A DNA stretch of 38,409 bases from an uncultured Alistipes sp. (GTDB taxonomy: Bacteria > Bacteroidota > Bacteroidia > Bacteroidales > Rikenellaceae), in assembly GCA_900542505.1 (NCBI GenBank), contig UQNV01000019.1:1-38409 (forward strand). Reading direction: 5' to 3'. The translations under genes and the position numbers were made by a program. Of the stretch, positions 15,339 through 23,464 are shown piece by piece. Every line of letters begins with the position of its first letter. Position 1 is the first letter of the stretch. The notes under the pieces were generated by a model. The model saw only the letters and a program-made list of their open reading frames with translations, did not search any database and was not told the origin of the DNA.

Positions 15339-16907
15339 CTATCGGGCCGGCTGCTGCGCGACCGGGTCGCCGTAGAGCTGCTGCAGACGGCGCAGCTCCT
15401 CGTGCAGCGCAGCCTCGGTATCGGCATAGGCGGGATTCCCGCAGAGGTTGTGCAGCTCGTGGGGGTCGGCCTCCAGGTCGTAGAGCTCCCACCAGTCGAT
15501 GTCGTTGTAGAAATGGATGAGCTTCCAGCGTTCGGTCCGCACGCCGTAGTGGCGCTTGACCATGTGCTCGGCCGGGAATTCATAGAAGTGGTAGTAGAGC
15601 GAGCGGCGCCAGTCGTCGGGACGTTCGCCCCGCAGCAGCGGCAGCAGCGAGCGGCCCTGGATGTCGTCGGGAACCGGCACGCCGGCCAGCTCGAGGAAGG
15701 TGGGCGCATAGTCGATGTTCTGCACCAGGGCTTCGATGTCGCCCTGCGCACCACCCGGCAGACGCATTACGAGCGGCGTGCGCATCGACTCCTCGTACAT
15801 GAAGCGCTTGTCGAACCAGCCGTGCTCGCCCATGTAGAAGCCCTGGTCCGAGGTGTAGACCACCAGCGTATGGTCGGCCAGACCCGACGCCTCGAGGTAG
15901 TCGAGCAGCCGGCCGACGTTGTCGTCGAGCGAGCGGAGCGTCTTCAGGTAGTCGCGCATGTAGCGGTTGAACTTCCACTGCGCCCGTTCGCGCCCCTGCG
16001 GTTCGCGGCGGTAGAACTCCTCGATGAGCGGGCCGTAGAAACGCTCCCAGGCGGCCCGCTGCTCGGGATTCATGCGGCCGAGCATCTGCTCGTAACCGGC
16101 GCTCAGGCGGCTTTGGACACCCTCGCGCCACATCTTGAGGTCGTAGACCGGGTCCATGTCGTGGTCCGAGGCGATGGACATCTCCTGCGCGGCGGCCGCC
16201 GGACGTCCCTCGTAGTCGTCGAAGAAGGTCTCGGGCAGCGGGAAGTCGCAATCCTCGTAGAGGGCCAGGTTGCAGGTGTCGGCCATCCAGTTGCGGTGCT
16301 GCGCCTTGTGGTGCACCAGGAGGCAGAAGGGTTTCGTCGTATCGCGGCCGTGCTCGAGCCACTCGATGCTCTTGTCAGTGATGATGTTCGTCAGATAGCC
16401 CTCGCAGAGGGTCGTGTCGCCGCTCTGGCGGATGAAGAGCGGGTTGTAGTAGTCGCCCTGACCGGGTACCACCTCCCAGTAGTCGAAGCCCGTGGGAAGG
16501 CTGCCCAGATGCCACTTGCCCACGACGGCCGTCTCGTAGCCGGCCCCCTGGAGCAGTTTGGGGAAGGTCTGCTGCGAGGCGTCGAACGGCGCGCAGAAGG
16601 TGTTGTCGGTGTAGCCGTTGGCGTGGGAGTGCTTGCCCGTGAGCATGCAGGCGCGGCTCGGACCGCTCAGCGAGTTGGCCACGAAGCTGTTGGTGAAGCG
16701 CACCCCTTCGCGGGCGATGCGGTCGAGGTTGGGCGTCGAGGCGTAGCGGTCGTCGTAGCAGCTCATCATCTGCGACGTATGGTCGTCGGTCATGATGTAG
16801 AGGATGTTCATCGGGCGCCGGGGCGCCTCGGGACGGTGGCTGCAGCCGGTGGCGGCCGTCGCCACCGCGGCAATGCCGCCGACAAGCAGGGCAGGGTTCG
16901 TTTTCAT
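15339..16907 (-). CDS. Lipoprotein sulfatase of the Ser type (S1 family)
   Basis: This 522-residue secreted lipoprotein has a signal peptide with lipobox AATGC ending at Cys22. The S1 sulfatase start MNILYIMTDDHTSQ follows, with Asp41 and Asp42 as calcium ligands. The active-site motif is SGPSR at 81-85, so the formylglycine would be made from Ser81, which needs an anaerobic sulfatase-maturating enzyme not present here. Further motifs are GKWHLG and TSDQGFYMGEHGW. The pattern resembles GlcNAc-6-sulfatases of gut Bacteroidetes that act on mucin or heparan fragments; that specificity is inferred. The ATG at 16907 starts the signal peptide, while the longer frame to 16952 adds a charged lead. 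Confidence 0.93.
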   Translation of the reverse strand: MKTNPALLVGGIAAVATAATGCSHRPEAPRRPMNILYIMTDDHTSQMMSCYDDRYASTPNLDRIAREGVRFTNSFVANSLSGPSRACMLTGKHSHANGYTDNTFCAPFDASQQTFPKLLQGAGYETAVVGKWHLGSLPTGFDYWEVVPGQGDYYNPLFIRQSGDTTLCEGYLTNIITDKSIEWLEHGRDTTKPFCLLVHHKAQHRNWMADTCNLALYEDCDFPLPETFFDDYEGRPAAAAQEMSIASDHDMDPVYDLKMWREGVQSRLSAGYEQMLGRMNPEQRAAWERFYGPLIEEFYRREPQGRERAQWKFNRYMRDYLKTLRSLDDNVGRLLDYLEASGLADHTLVVYTSDQGFYMGEHGWFDKRFMYEESMRTPLVMRLPGGAQGDIEALVQNIDYAPTFLELAGVPVPDDIQGRSLLPLLRGERPDDWRRSLYYHFYEFPAEHMVKRHYGVRTERWKLIHFYNDIDWWELYDLEADPHELHNLCGNPAYADTEAALHEELRRLQQLYGDPVAQQPAR

Positions 16908-16957
16908 GGTTGTGCGGTAGTTTTTCGAGCGGGGCCGGACCTCGGCCCGCACAAGGG

Positions 16958-16965
16958 CAAAGATA
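16958..16965 (-). promoter_or_regulatory. -7 promoter element for the sulfatase gene
   Basis: On the minus strand this reads TATCTTTG, 50 bases before the sulfatase ATG. No TTG is seen at the expected -33 place. Confidence 0.5.
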
Positions 16966-17029
16966 CGACTTTTCCCGTGACGGCGTATCCCGCAGCGGCC
17001 CCCCGGAACCGATTTAACCGCCGAAAAGT

Positions 17030-17060
17030 TTTGCCGAAGCGGCGGGATTCGTTATTTTTG
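17030..17060 (+). promoter_or_regulatory. Promoter of the lpxB operon
   Basis: TTTTG (17029-17033) and TATTTTTG (17053-17060) with 19 bases between them fit the consensus. The predicted start near 17067 leaves a leader of about 53 bases before lpxB. Confidence 0.7.
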
Positions 17061-17119
17061 TCTCGCGGAGGGGCGGCCGGACACCACACCGGCCCCTTCG
17101 CGACACAACACGACCGCAC

Positions 17120-18268
17120 ATGAAATACTACCTCATCGCAGGCGAACCCTCGGGCGACCTGCACGGCGCAAACCTCATCGAAGGGCTCCGCAAGGCCGAC
17201 CCCGAAGCACAGTTCCGCTTCTGGGGCGGCGACCGGATGGCCCGTGCGGGCGGCGAGCGCAACCTGGCGAAGCACTACCGCGAGACCTCGTTCTTCGGCA
17301 TCGTGCAGGTGCTCCGCAATCTGGGGACCATCCGCCGCCAGATGCGCGAATGCCGGCAGGACGTCGCCGCCTTCGCCCCCGACGCGCTGATTCTGATTGA
17401 CTACCCGGGCTTCAACATGAAGATGGCCCGCTGGGCCCACGAACAGGGCATCCGCACCTTCTACTACATCGCCCCCAAGGTGTGGGCCTGGCGCGAACAC
17501 CGCGTGAAGTCCATCCGCCGCTACGTCGACCGCCTCTTCATCATCTTCCCCTTCGAACGGCAGTACTTCGCCTCGAAGGGCATCACGCCCATCTTCGAGG
17601 GCAACCCGCTGGTCGACGCCATCGACCGGCGGCTGCCCGAGCTCCCCTCACCCGAGGAGTTCCGCCGCCGCAACAGCCTCGACAGCCGCCCCATCGTGGC
17701 GCTGCTGGCCGGCAGCCGCGCAGGCGAAATCCGCGACAACCTGCCGCTGATGGCCCGGCTGGCCGAACGCTTCCCCGAACGGCAGTTCGTCGTGGCGGGC
17801 GTCTCGTGGCTCGACCGCTCGCTCTACGAGCGCTACATGGCCGGGAGCTCCATCCGCTACGTCTGCGACCAGACCTACGAGACCCTCGCGGCAGCCGAGG
17901 CGGCCGTCGTCACCTCGGGCACGGCGACGCTCGAGACGGCACTGCTGGGCATCCCCGAGGTGGTGGTCTACCGCACGCTCTGGTTCCAGGTCAAGCTGCG
18001 CCCCTATGTGCTGAAGGTGCCCTGGGTCTCGCTCGTCAACCTCAACCTGGGGCGCGAGGCGGTGCGCGAGCTCATCCAGTCGGACCTCGACATCACCGCG
18101 GCCGAGCGCGAGCTGCGCGCCATCCTCGAGGGGGGCGCCGGACGAGGCCGCATGCTCGACGACTTCGACCAGCTGCGCCGCATCATCGGCGGCCCGGGAG
18201 CCAGCGACCGCTTCGCCCGCCGCATGGTCGGGGAGCTGCGCCGCGACCCCGCCGCAACCGACCGATAA
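17120..18268 (+). CDS. lpxB: Lipid-A-disaccharide synthase
   Basis: This 382-residue GT19 glycosyltransferase condenses UDP-diacylglucosamine with lipid X to form the lipid A disaccharide at the inner face of the membrane. Motifs visible include YYLIAGEPSGDLHGANLIEGL at the start, LIDYPGFN, YYIAPKVWAWR, LLAGSRAGEI and VVTSGTATLETALLGIP. Length is normal. It leads an operon with the FAH-family hydrolase (14-base gap) and probably maf. Confidence 0.97.
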   Translation: MKYYLIAGEPSGDLHGANLIEGLRKADPEAQFRFWGGDRMARAGGERNLAKHYRETSFFGIVQVLRNLGTIRRQMRECRQDVAAFAPDALILIDYPGFNMKMARWAHEQGIRTFYYIAPKVWAWREHRVKSIRRYVDRLFIIFPFERQYFASKGITPIFEGNPLVDAIDRRLPELPSPEEFRRRNSLDSRPIVALLAGSRAGEIRDNLPLMARLAERFPERQFVVAGVSWLDRSLYERYMAGSSIRYVCDQTYETLAAAEAAVVTSGTATLETALLGIPEVVVYRTLWFQVKLRPYVLKVPWVSLVNLNLGREAVRELIQSDLDITAAERELRAILEGGAGRGRMLDDFDQLRRIIGGPGASDRFARRMVGELRRDPAATDR

Positions 18269-18282
18269 AAAAGAGACGACCC

Positions 18283-18915
18283 ATGAAAATCATCTGCATC
18301 GGACGCAACTACGCCGCCCACGCCGAGGAGCTCCACCACCAGACGGGGCTCGCCGCCACAGGCGACGAACCGCTCTGGTTCCTCAAGCCCGACACGGCGC
18401 TGCTGCGCAACAACGCCCCCTTCTACGTCCCCGACTTCTCGCAGGAGGTGCACTACGAGTGCGAGCTGGTGGTGCGCATCGACCGCGTGGGCAAGTGCAT
18501 CGAGGAGCGCTTCGCCCACCGCTACTACCGCGAGGTGGGGCTCGGCATCGACTTCACGGCGCGCGACGTGCAGCGCGAGGCCATCCGCCAGGGGCTCCCC
18601 TGGGAGCGGGCCAAGGCCTTCGACCGCTCGGCGGCCCTCTCGCCGCACTTCATCCCGCTCGAGGAGCTGGGCGGCGACGTACAGCGGCTCCGCTTCGAGC
18701 TGGAGCTCAACGGTCGGGTGTGCCAGCGCGGCGACACGTCGCTCATGCTCCGCACGGTCGACCGCCTCATCGCCTGCGTCTCGCGCTACATGACCCTCAA
18801 GATGGGCGACCTGCTCTATACCGGCACGCCGGCCGGCGTGGGGCCCGTCCATCCGGGCGACACGCTCCGCGCCACGCTCGAGGAGCGCGAGCTGCTCAAT
18901 TTCGACATCCGCTGA
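18283..18915 (+). CDS. Fumarylacetoacetate-hydrolase-family protein
   Basis: This 210-residue protein has the FAH fold, covering acylpyruvases, oxaloacetate decarboxylases and related enzymes. The metal site is formed by Glu59 and Glu61 (HYECELVVRI) and Asp90 (GLGIDFTARDVQ); KAFDRSAALSP and LYTGTPAGVGPVHPGD are further family motifs. The substrate is not predictable. The ATG at 18283 starts MKIICIGRNYAAHAEEL, a conserved opening. A longer in-frame read from 17482 is a shadow of lpxB. Confidence 0.9.
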   Translation: MKIICIGRNYAAHAEELHHQTGLAATGDEPLWFLKPDTALLRNNAPFYVPDFSQEVHYECELVVRIDRVGKCIEERFAHRYYREVGLGIDFTARDVQREAIRQGLPWERAKAFDRSAALSPHFIPLEELGGDVQRLRFELELNGRVCQRGDTSLMLRTVDRLIACVSRYMTLKMGDLLYTGTPAGVGPVHPGDTLRATLEERELLNFDIR

Positions 18916-19007
18916 CGGACCATACGCAACATAAGGACCGACACCAACCCCGTGCGGCTCCGGAACCCGCGCCGCGGGGCCGGCCGCCACGACAACGACA
19001 CAAGACC

Positions 19008-19625
19008 ATGCTGCTGCACGAACGACTCCGCAACTACCGCCTGCTGCTGGCCTCGCAGTCGCCCCGCCGACGCGAGCTGCTGAGCGGCTGCGGTCTCCCC
19101 TACGAACTCGCCCCGCGCTACGACTGCGAGGAGCGCTACCCGGCCGACCTTCCGGCCGAGGAGGTGCCGCGCTACCTGGCCCGGCTCAAGAGCGAGGCCT
19201 ATCCCCATCCGCTCGCCGAGGGCGACATCCTGCTCACGGCCGACACGGTCGTGGTGCTCGACGACCGCGTGCTGGGCAAGCCCCGCGACCGCTCCGACGC
19301 CGTCGCCATGCTCCACGCCCTTGCGGGACGGTCGCATGTGGTGGTCTCGGGCGTCACGTTCCGCACGACGGCCGCCAGCCACACCTTCACGGCCCGCAGC
19401 GAGGTGTGGTTCCGCCCCCTGCGCGACGAGGAAATCGACTACTACGTCGACACCTTCCGCCCCTACGACAAGGCGGGCTCCTACGGCATCCAGGAGTGGC
19501 TCGGCTATGCGGCCATCGAGCGCATCGACGGCTCGTTCTACAACGTCATGGGGCTGCCCATACAGCGGCTCTACGTCGAGCTGGAGCGCTTCCTCGACGC
19601 CGCACCCGAAGAGGGGAGGCCATAG
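19008..19625 (+). CDS. maf: Maf-family nucleotide pyrophosphatase (dTTP/UTP type)
   Basis: This 205-residue house-cleaning enzyme hydrolyses non-canonical or surplus nucleoside triphosphates to monophosphates. The motifs are LASQSPRRRELLSGCGL, ADTVVVLDDRVLGKP, and DKAGSYGIQEWLG. SPRR and GSYGIQ fit the YhdE/dTTP-UTP subgroup; the YceF subgroup reads differently. It lies 92 bases after the FAH gene. The ATG at 19008 is close to the conserved start; upstream read-through is a frame shadow. Confidence 0.93.
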   Translation: MLLHERLRNYRLLLASQSPRRRELLSGCGLPYELAPRYDCEERYPADLPAEEVPRYLARLKSEAYPHPLAEGDILLTADTVVVLDDRVLGKPRDRSDAVAMLHALAGRSHVVVSGVTFRTTAASHTFTARSEVWFRPLRDEEIDYYVDTFRPYDKAGSYGIQEWLGYAAIERIDGSFYNVMGLPIQRLYVELERFLDAAPEEGRP

Positions 19626-19852
19626 GCCGGCGACGCCGCGGCCGGGACCCGGGGCCCGCATCCCGCCGGGGACGGAGCCGGGAACGGAGCCGGGGCCTGC
19701 GGCCGGGTGTGCCACGCCCGCGGCGGCACCCAGCGCCCGACCGACGGAGAGGCCCTGCAAACCCGCATCGCCCGAACCGCCCGCTGCCGGGAGCGCCGCC
19801 CCGCCACAAAAACCACGAAAACCACGAAAACCCCACAAAAAACCAACGAACC
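19626..19852 (+). other. Leader region before the S46 peptidase
   Basis: About 170 bases of GC-rich sequence without a gene are followed by an A-rich stretch with repeated ACCACGAAA (near 19810-19830). That stretch probably serves as the unstructured ribosome-loading region. No TAnnTTTG box is seen, so the peptidase may be read from the upstream operon. Confidence 0.4.
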
Positions 19853-21838
19853 ATGTTCAAACGTACGTTTCTGACCCTCGCCGTGCTGCTGCTGACGCTG
19901 CCCGCGCTGGCGGACAAGGGGATGTGGCTCCCGAGCCTCATCTCTTCGCGCATCGACGACATGCGCGCCAAAGGCTTCCGCCTCACGGCCGAAGACATCT
20001 ACAGCATCAACCGCGCCTCGCTCAAGGACGCCGTGGTCCTCTTCGACGGAGGATGCACCGGCGAATTCGTCTCGGACGAAGGGCTGCTGCTGACCAACCA
20101 CCACTGCGGCTACGACTACATCCAGGCCCACTCGTCGCTCGAGAACGACTTCCTGACCTATGGCTTCTGGGCCCGCTCGCGCGCCGAGGAGCTCCCCAAC
20201 AAGGGGCTCAACGTGCGGATACTGGTCCGCATGGAGGAGGTGACCGACCGCATCGCCGCGGGCGAGAGCCCCGAGGAGATTTGCCGCAAGGCCGAAGCCG
20301 AGGGCAAGGGCTACCGCGCCTCGGTCGAGCAGATGTACTACGGCAACCAGCAGTTCCTCTTCCTCTACGAACAGTTCGACGACGTCCGTCTGGTAGCCGC
20401 CCCGCCCTCGTCCATCGGCAAGTTCGGCGGCGATACCGACAACTGGATTTGGCCGCGCCACACGGGCGACTTCTCGGTCTTCCGCGTCTATGCCGGCAAG
20501 GACAACCGCCCGGCCGACTATTCGCCCGAGAATGTCCCCTACCGTCCGGCGCGCCACTTCAAAATCTCGCTGCGCGGCATCGGCGAGGGTGACTTCACGA
20601 TGATTTACGGCTTCCCGGGCAACACCCAGGAGTACATCCTCTCGGACGCCGTGGACTACATCGCCCGACGCTCCGACCCGGCCAAAATCGCCATCCGCAC
20701 CGGCCGCCTCGACATCATCTCCGAGGCGCAGGCGAGCGACCCCGAGCTGCGCATCCACTACGCCGCCAAGCACGCCACCATCGCCAATGCCTGGAAGAAG
20801 TGGCAGGGCGAGCTGCTCGGCATCAACCGTCTGGGCACGGCAGCCAAGAAGCGCGACTACGAGGAGCGCTTCGCCGCCTGGGCCGCCGACCGCGAGGAGT
20901 ACCGCACGGTAGTAGCGGAGCTCAAGGCCGAATACGCCCGCATCACCGACGCCTACTTCGCCTACGAGCTCCTCTCGGAGACGCTGGCCGCACTGCCCTC
21001 CTCCTACGACGAGGAGGAGCGCGCCGAGGCGGTCTTCGAGCGGCGCCGCGCCACCGAGCAGGCGCTCTTCGAGTTCCTTGCCGCGGAGTACGCCGCGCGC
21101 TGCCCGGCCCCCTACCTGATTCCCGAGTTCCTCGACGGCCTCCACACGTGGGGCAGCCCCGAGGCCTATGCGCGCCACCTCTTCGAGGAGGTGTGGAGCG
21201 GCCGCAAGTCGGCCGACGTCGAGGCGCTGACGGCCGGCATCAAGCGCATGCGCAGCCACATCGTCTGGCTGCTGGGCACGCGTTCGCTGCGCAACCTCAC
21301 CAGCAAACGCCTCAACGAGCTCTACACCACCTATATCCGCGGACTGCGCGAGTGGGACACCGAGCGGGCCTTCTTCCCCGACGCCAACCTCACGCTGCGC
21401 GTGGCCTACGGCTCCATCGCCGGCTACGAATATGCCGACGGCGAGTACCACAAGCCGCAGACCACCATCGACGGCATCATCGCCAAGGACAACCCCGAAA
21501 TCTACGACTACGACATCCCGCAGCAGCTGCGCGACCTCTACGCCTCGAAGGATTACGGCCGCTGGGGTATCACGCTCGACGGGCGGCGCACGGTGCCCGT
21601 CTGCTTCCTGGCGACGAACCACACCACGGGCGGCAATTCGGGCTCGCCCGTCATCAACGGCCGCGGCGAGCTGGTGGGCATCAACTTCGACCGTACGTGG
21701 CGCTCGACGATGAGCGACATCGAGTTCGACCCGGAAATCTGCCGCAACATCGGCGTCGATATCCGCTACGTGCTCTTCGTCATGGACCGCATCGGCGGCG
21801 TGGACTATCTCTTCCGCGAGATGGATTTCGTCCGCTGA
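19853..21838 (+). CDS. S46-family dipeptidyl peptidase, DPP11-like (Asp/Glu specific)
   Basis: This 661-residue exopeptidase removes dipeptides from peptide N-termini in the periplasm. A Sec signal peptide ends at Ala20 (LPALA-DKGMW). Catalytic residues are His84 (LTNHHCGYD), an Asp in the TDNWIWPRHTGDFS region, and Ser596 (GGNSGSPV). The residue 18 after the Ser is Arg614 (INFDRTW). In Porphyromonas gingivalis the same spacing gives Ser655 and Arg673 in DPP11, while DPP7 has Gly there. Specificity for acidic P1 residues is thus predicted, which suits an amino-acid-fermenting gut anaerobe. Confidence 0.94.
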   Translation: MFKRTFLTLAVLLLTLPALADKGMWLPSLISSRIDDMRAKGFRLTAEDIYSINRASLKDAVVLFDGGCTGEFVSDEGLLLTNHHCGYDYIQAHSSLENDFLTYGFWARSRAEELPNKGLNVRILVRMEEVTDRIAAGESPEEICRKAEAEGKGYRASVEQMYYGNQQFLFLYEQFDDVRLVAAPPSSIGKFGGDTDNWIWPRHTGDFSVFRVYAGKDNRPADYSPENVPYRPARHFKISLRGIGEGDFTMIYGFPGNTQEYILSDAVDYIARRSDPAKIAIRTGRLDIISEAQASDPELRIHYAAKHATIANAWKKWQGELLGINRLGTAAKKRDYEERFAAWAADREEYRTVVAELKAEYARITDAYFAYELLSETLAALPSSYDEEERAEAVFERRRATEQALFEFLAAEYAARCPAPYLIPEFLDGLHTWGSPEAYARHLFEEVWSGRKSADVEALTAGIKRMRSHIVWLLGTRSLRNLTSKRLNELYTTYIRGLREWDTERAFFPDANLTLRVAYGSIAGYEYADGEYHKPQTTIDGIIAKDNPEIYDYDIPQQLRDLYASKDYGRWGITLDGRRTVPVCFLATNHTTGGNSGSPVINGRGELVGINFDRTWRSTMSDIEFDPEICRNIGVDIRYVLFVMDRIGGVDYLFREMDFVR

Positions 21839-21892
21839 GGCGGCACCCTCCGACGGCCGGAGGCGAGGTGACAAGCCCCGGCGCACACACTT

Positions 21893-21928
21893 CGGGACCG
21901 TTCTCCCCACGACGGGGGAACGGTCCCG
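21893..21928 (+). terminator. Hairpin after the S46 peptidase
   Basis: An 11-bp stem (21893-21903 with 21918-21928) extended by four further C-G pairs lies 55 bases after the stop codon. Only a short GTTT follows. Confidence 0.55.
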
Positions 21929-22110
21929 CCGTTTCGGCGGAGGGGGCGCGGCGCGGCATCGACAGCGGCAACGGTACTGATATCGGCGCCGGCAACGGCG
22001 GGCAGGGGCCCCGGAAGGCTGCCTCGGGGCTCCGGAATGTGCCCTGCAAAGCCTCCACGGCGGATTCCGCCCGAAAAAAATCTTTTTTTCGACACAAATC
22101 CGTCGAAAAT

Positions 22111-22141
22111 TTGGCGATTTCAAATATTAACTCTATATTTG
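22111..22141 (+). promoter_or_regulatory. Promoter of tRNA-Leu
   Basis: TTG at 22111-22113, 20 bases, then TATATTTG at 22134-22141 form a perfect consensus. The predicted start is about 25 bases before the mature tRNA. Confidence 0.8.
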
Positions 22142-22171
22142 CACACCCGAAATGAGAAATTCGGCAGTGTC

Positions 22172-22255
22172 GCCCAGGTGGTGAAATTGGTAGACACGCT
22201 ACTTTGAGGGGGTAGTGAACATTAGTTCGTGCAAGTTCGAGTCTTGTCCTGGGCA
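22172..22255 (+). tRNA. tRNA-Leu (anticodon GAG)
   Basis: The 84-base cloverleaf is complete. The acceptor stem GCCCAGG pairs with CCTGGGC, and the discriminator is A. The anticodon loop is TTGAGGG with GAG at positions 34-36. A long variable arm with a GAAC/GTTC stem is typical of leucine tRNAs, and the T-arm is GCAAG-TTCGAGT-CTTGT. The CCA end is not encoded. It reads CUU and CUC codons. It has its own promoter and terminator. Confidence 0.96.
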
Positions 22256-22258
22256 CTG

Positions 22259-22294
22259 AAAACCGCGTTAAACGAAAGTTTGACGCGGTTTTTT
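22259..22294 (+). terminator. Intrinsic terminator of tRNA-Leu
   Basis: A stem of 15 pairs (22259-22273 with 22278-22292, one G-T pair) closes a GAAA tetraloop and runs into six T's. Confidence 0.9.
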
Positions 22295-22932
22295 CATACC
22301 CCGTATCCGCCGAAAAGCCGCAGACACTCTTTCCGCCACACCCTCCATCGCGGCCTCACTCCCGGCCAAACCACGTAAAATCACGCCGACTGCCACCAAA
22401 CAATCCAATTCGAACCACATATACCTTATTATAATAGGCCATGCCATAGAGCCTAATATTACTATTTGAAATCAAAAACCGGCATACAGCATAAACGCTG
22501 AAATATCAAGCTTCTAAAATCATAAAAACTAACATTATTGCATCCCCCAAAAACAAACCGAGAAAAAATCATCGAAACATCTTACAATTTATAACCAAAA
22601 AACCCTTACGGCTGGAAAAAACACACTTTGTAGCATATTCCACCACCCTGTGCAAATTCAGACGAAGCACTCAAAAAAGCAGGCTGGGAAGCGACCAAGG
22701 ATTTTTTTCGACACGCCTGAATCCTATTTCCAGCGAAAGGATGCACGAAAATTACCGGACACACGGAAGAGTATACGATACACAATAATCTGCAAATTAG
22801 CAATATACACCACAATACAAATATCCACGGCCCATCACATTCCATCTTCGGATACTCCTGTTCATACCTCTATCCCCGCCACCGTTTCATCAAGTCGTTT
22901 CACAAAATGGATATACAAAATCAATAGTAATA
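22295..22932. other. AT-rich non-coding stretch after tRNA-Leu
   Basis: From about 22370 to 22975 the DNA drops to roughly 35-40% GC by eye, against well over 60% around it. Short open frames on both strands (108 codons at 22650-22976 plus, 79 codons at 22606-22845 minus) have no recognisable similarity, no clear ribosome site and biased composition. It may be decayed foreign DNA or a long regulatory spacer. No direct copy of the tRNA 3' end was found at its far side. Confidence 0.5.
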
Positions 22933-22964
22933 TTTGGATTTTCCGCTTAAGTTTTCTAATTTTG
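22933..22964 (+). promoter_or_regulatory. Perfect promoter before the repeat leader and lipoprotein genes
   Basis: TTTG at 22933-22936, 20 bases, then TAATTTTG at 22957-22964 match the Bacteroidetes consensus. The start would be near 22971. No closer promoter to the lipoprotein gene was seen, which implies a leader of about 490 bases, or a separate small RNA. Confidence 0.65.
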
Positions 22965-23070
22965 TTAGGTAATTAGCTACTACGAAAATGTAAGCAGCCG
23001 TCCGAAAAGGGCCCGAAAGAGGCTGCCGGAGCCGCTCCGAAGTCCCGCGCGACAAACGGGGAAAGCGGCG

Positions 23071-23310
23071 GTCCCGAGACCGCAAAAGCCCCGCAGGGCA
23101 CCCGGAACCGGACCCGGAAAACGCACCCCGCAGGAGACCCGGAACCGGACCCGGAAAACGCACCCCGCAGGAGACCCGGAACCGCGTCGGGAAACGCACC
23201 CGGAAAGCCTCCCGGAGCCGCGTCGGGAAACGCACTCCAGAAGGGCAATCCGAGGCCGGAACCGGGAAACGCACCCGAAAAGCCCCTCGGGGCAGGGTCG
23301 GGAGAAGCGC
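23071..23310 (+). repeat. GC-rich 36-37 bp tandem repeat array
   Basis: Units begin at 23101, 23138, 23175 and 23211, with a further partial unit near 23255 and a degenerate one before 23101. The first two are identical over 37 bases; later ones share CCGGAACCG and GGGAAACGCAC. All three minus-strand frames are open through it, giving Pro/Gly/Arg/Phe-rich nonsense and not a gene. It lies in the predicted leader of the lipoprotein operon. Confidence 0.8.
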
Positions 23311-23464
23311 TTCCGGGAAAGGGCGAACGGCAGCACACCGGACAGGAAAAAAGCCGAACATTGCAGAACGGTTCCCATGGCGTAGGGAACCCCAGGGCCG
23401 TCCCGCCGCACGGTACCCGGCCCAAGACAAACATCCGAGAAAATGTAGTTCAAATCCCCCTCAT

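Noticed and set aside
14971..15492. Minus-strand frame with an 11-residue repeat (AGIIP...)
   Set aside because: It arises from the 33-bp DNA repeat, overlaps the end of the sulfatase in another frame, and has no start signals.
15078..17123. Plus-strand open frame of 681 codons opposite the sulfatase
   Set aside because: Shadow frame; the sulfatase on the other strand has clear catalytic motifs and a lipoprotein signal.
22235..22975. Attachment-site duplication of the tRNA-Leu 3' end
   Set aside because: I looked for a second copy of the T-arm/acceptor sequence at the far side of the AT-rich stretch and saw none.
22606..22976. Short open frames on both strands in the AT-rich island
   Set aside because: No similarity, no ribosome site, and they overlap each other on opposite strands.
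23101..23254. Possible CRISPR array with 37-bp units
   Set aside because: Units are directly tandem without unique spacers.
22921..23453. Three overlapping minus-strand open frames of 153-169 codons
   Set aside because: All three frames are open because of the GC-rich repeat; products are low-complexity and have no plausible start region.
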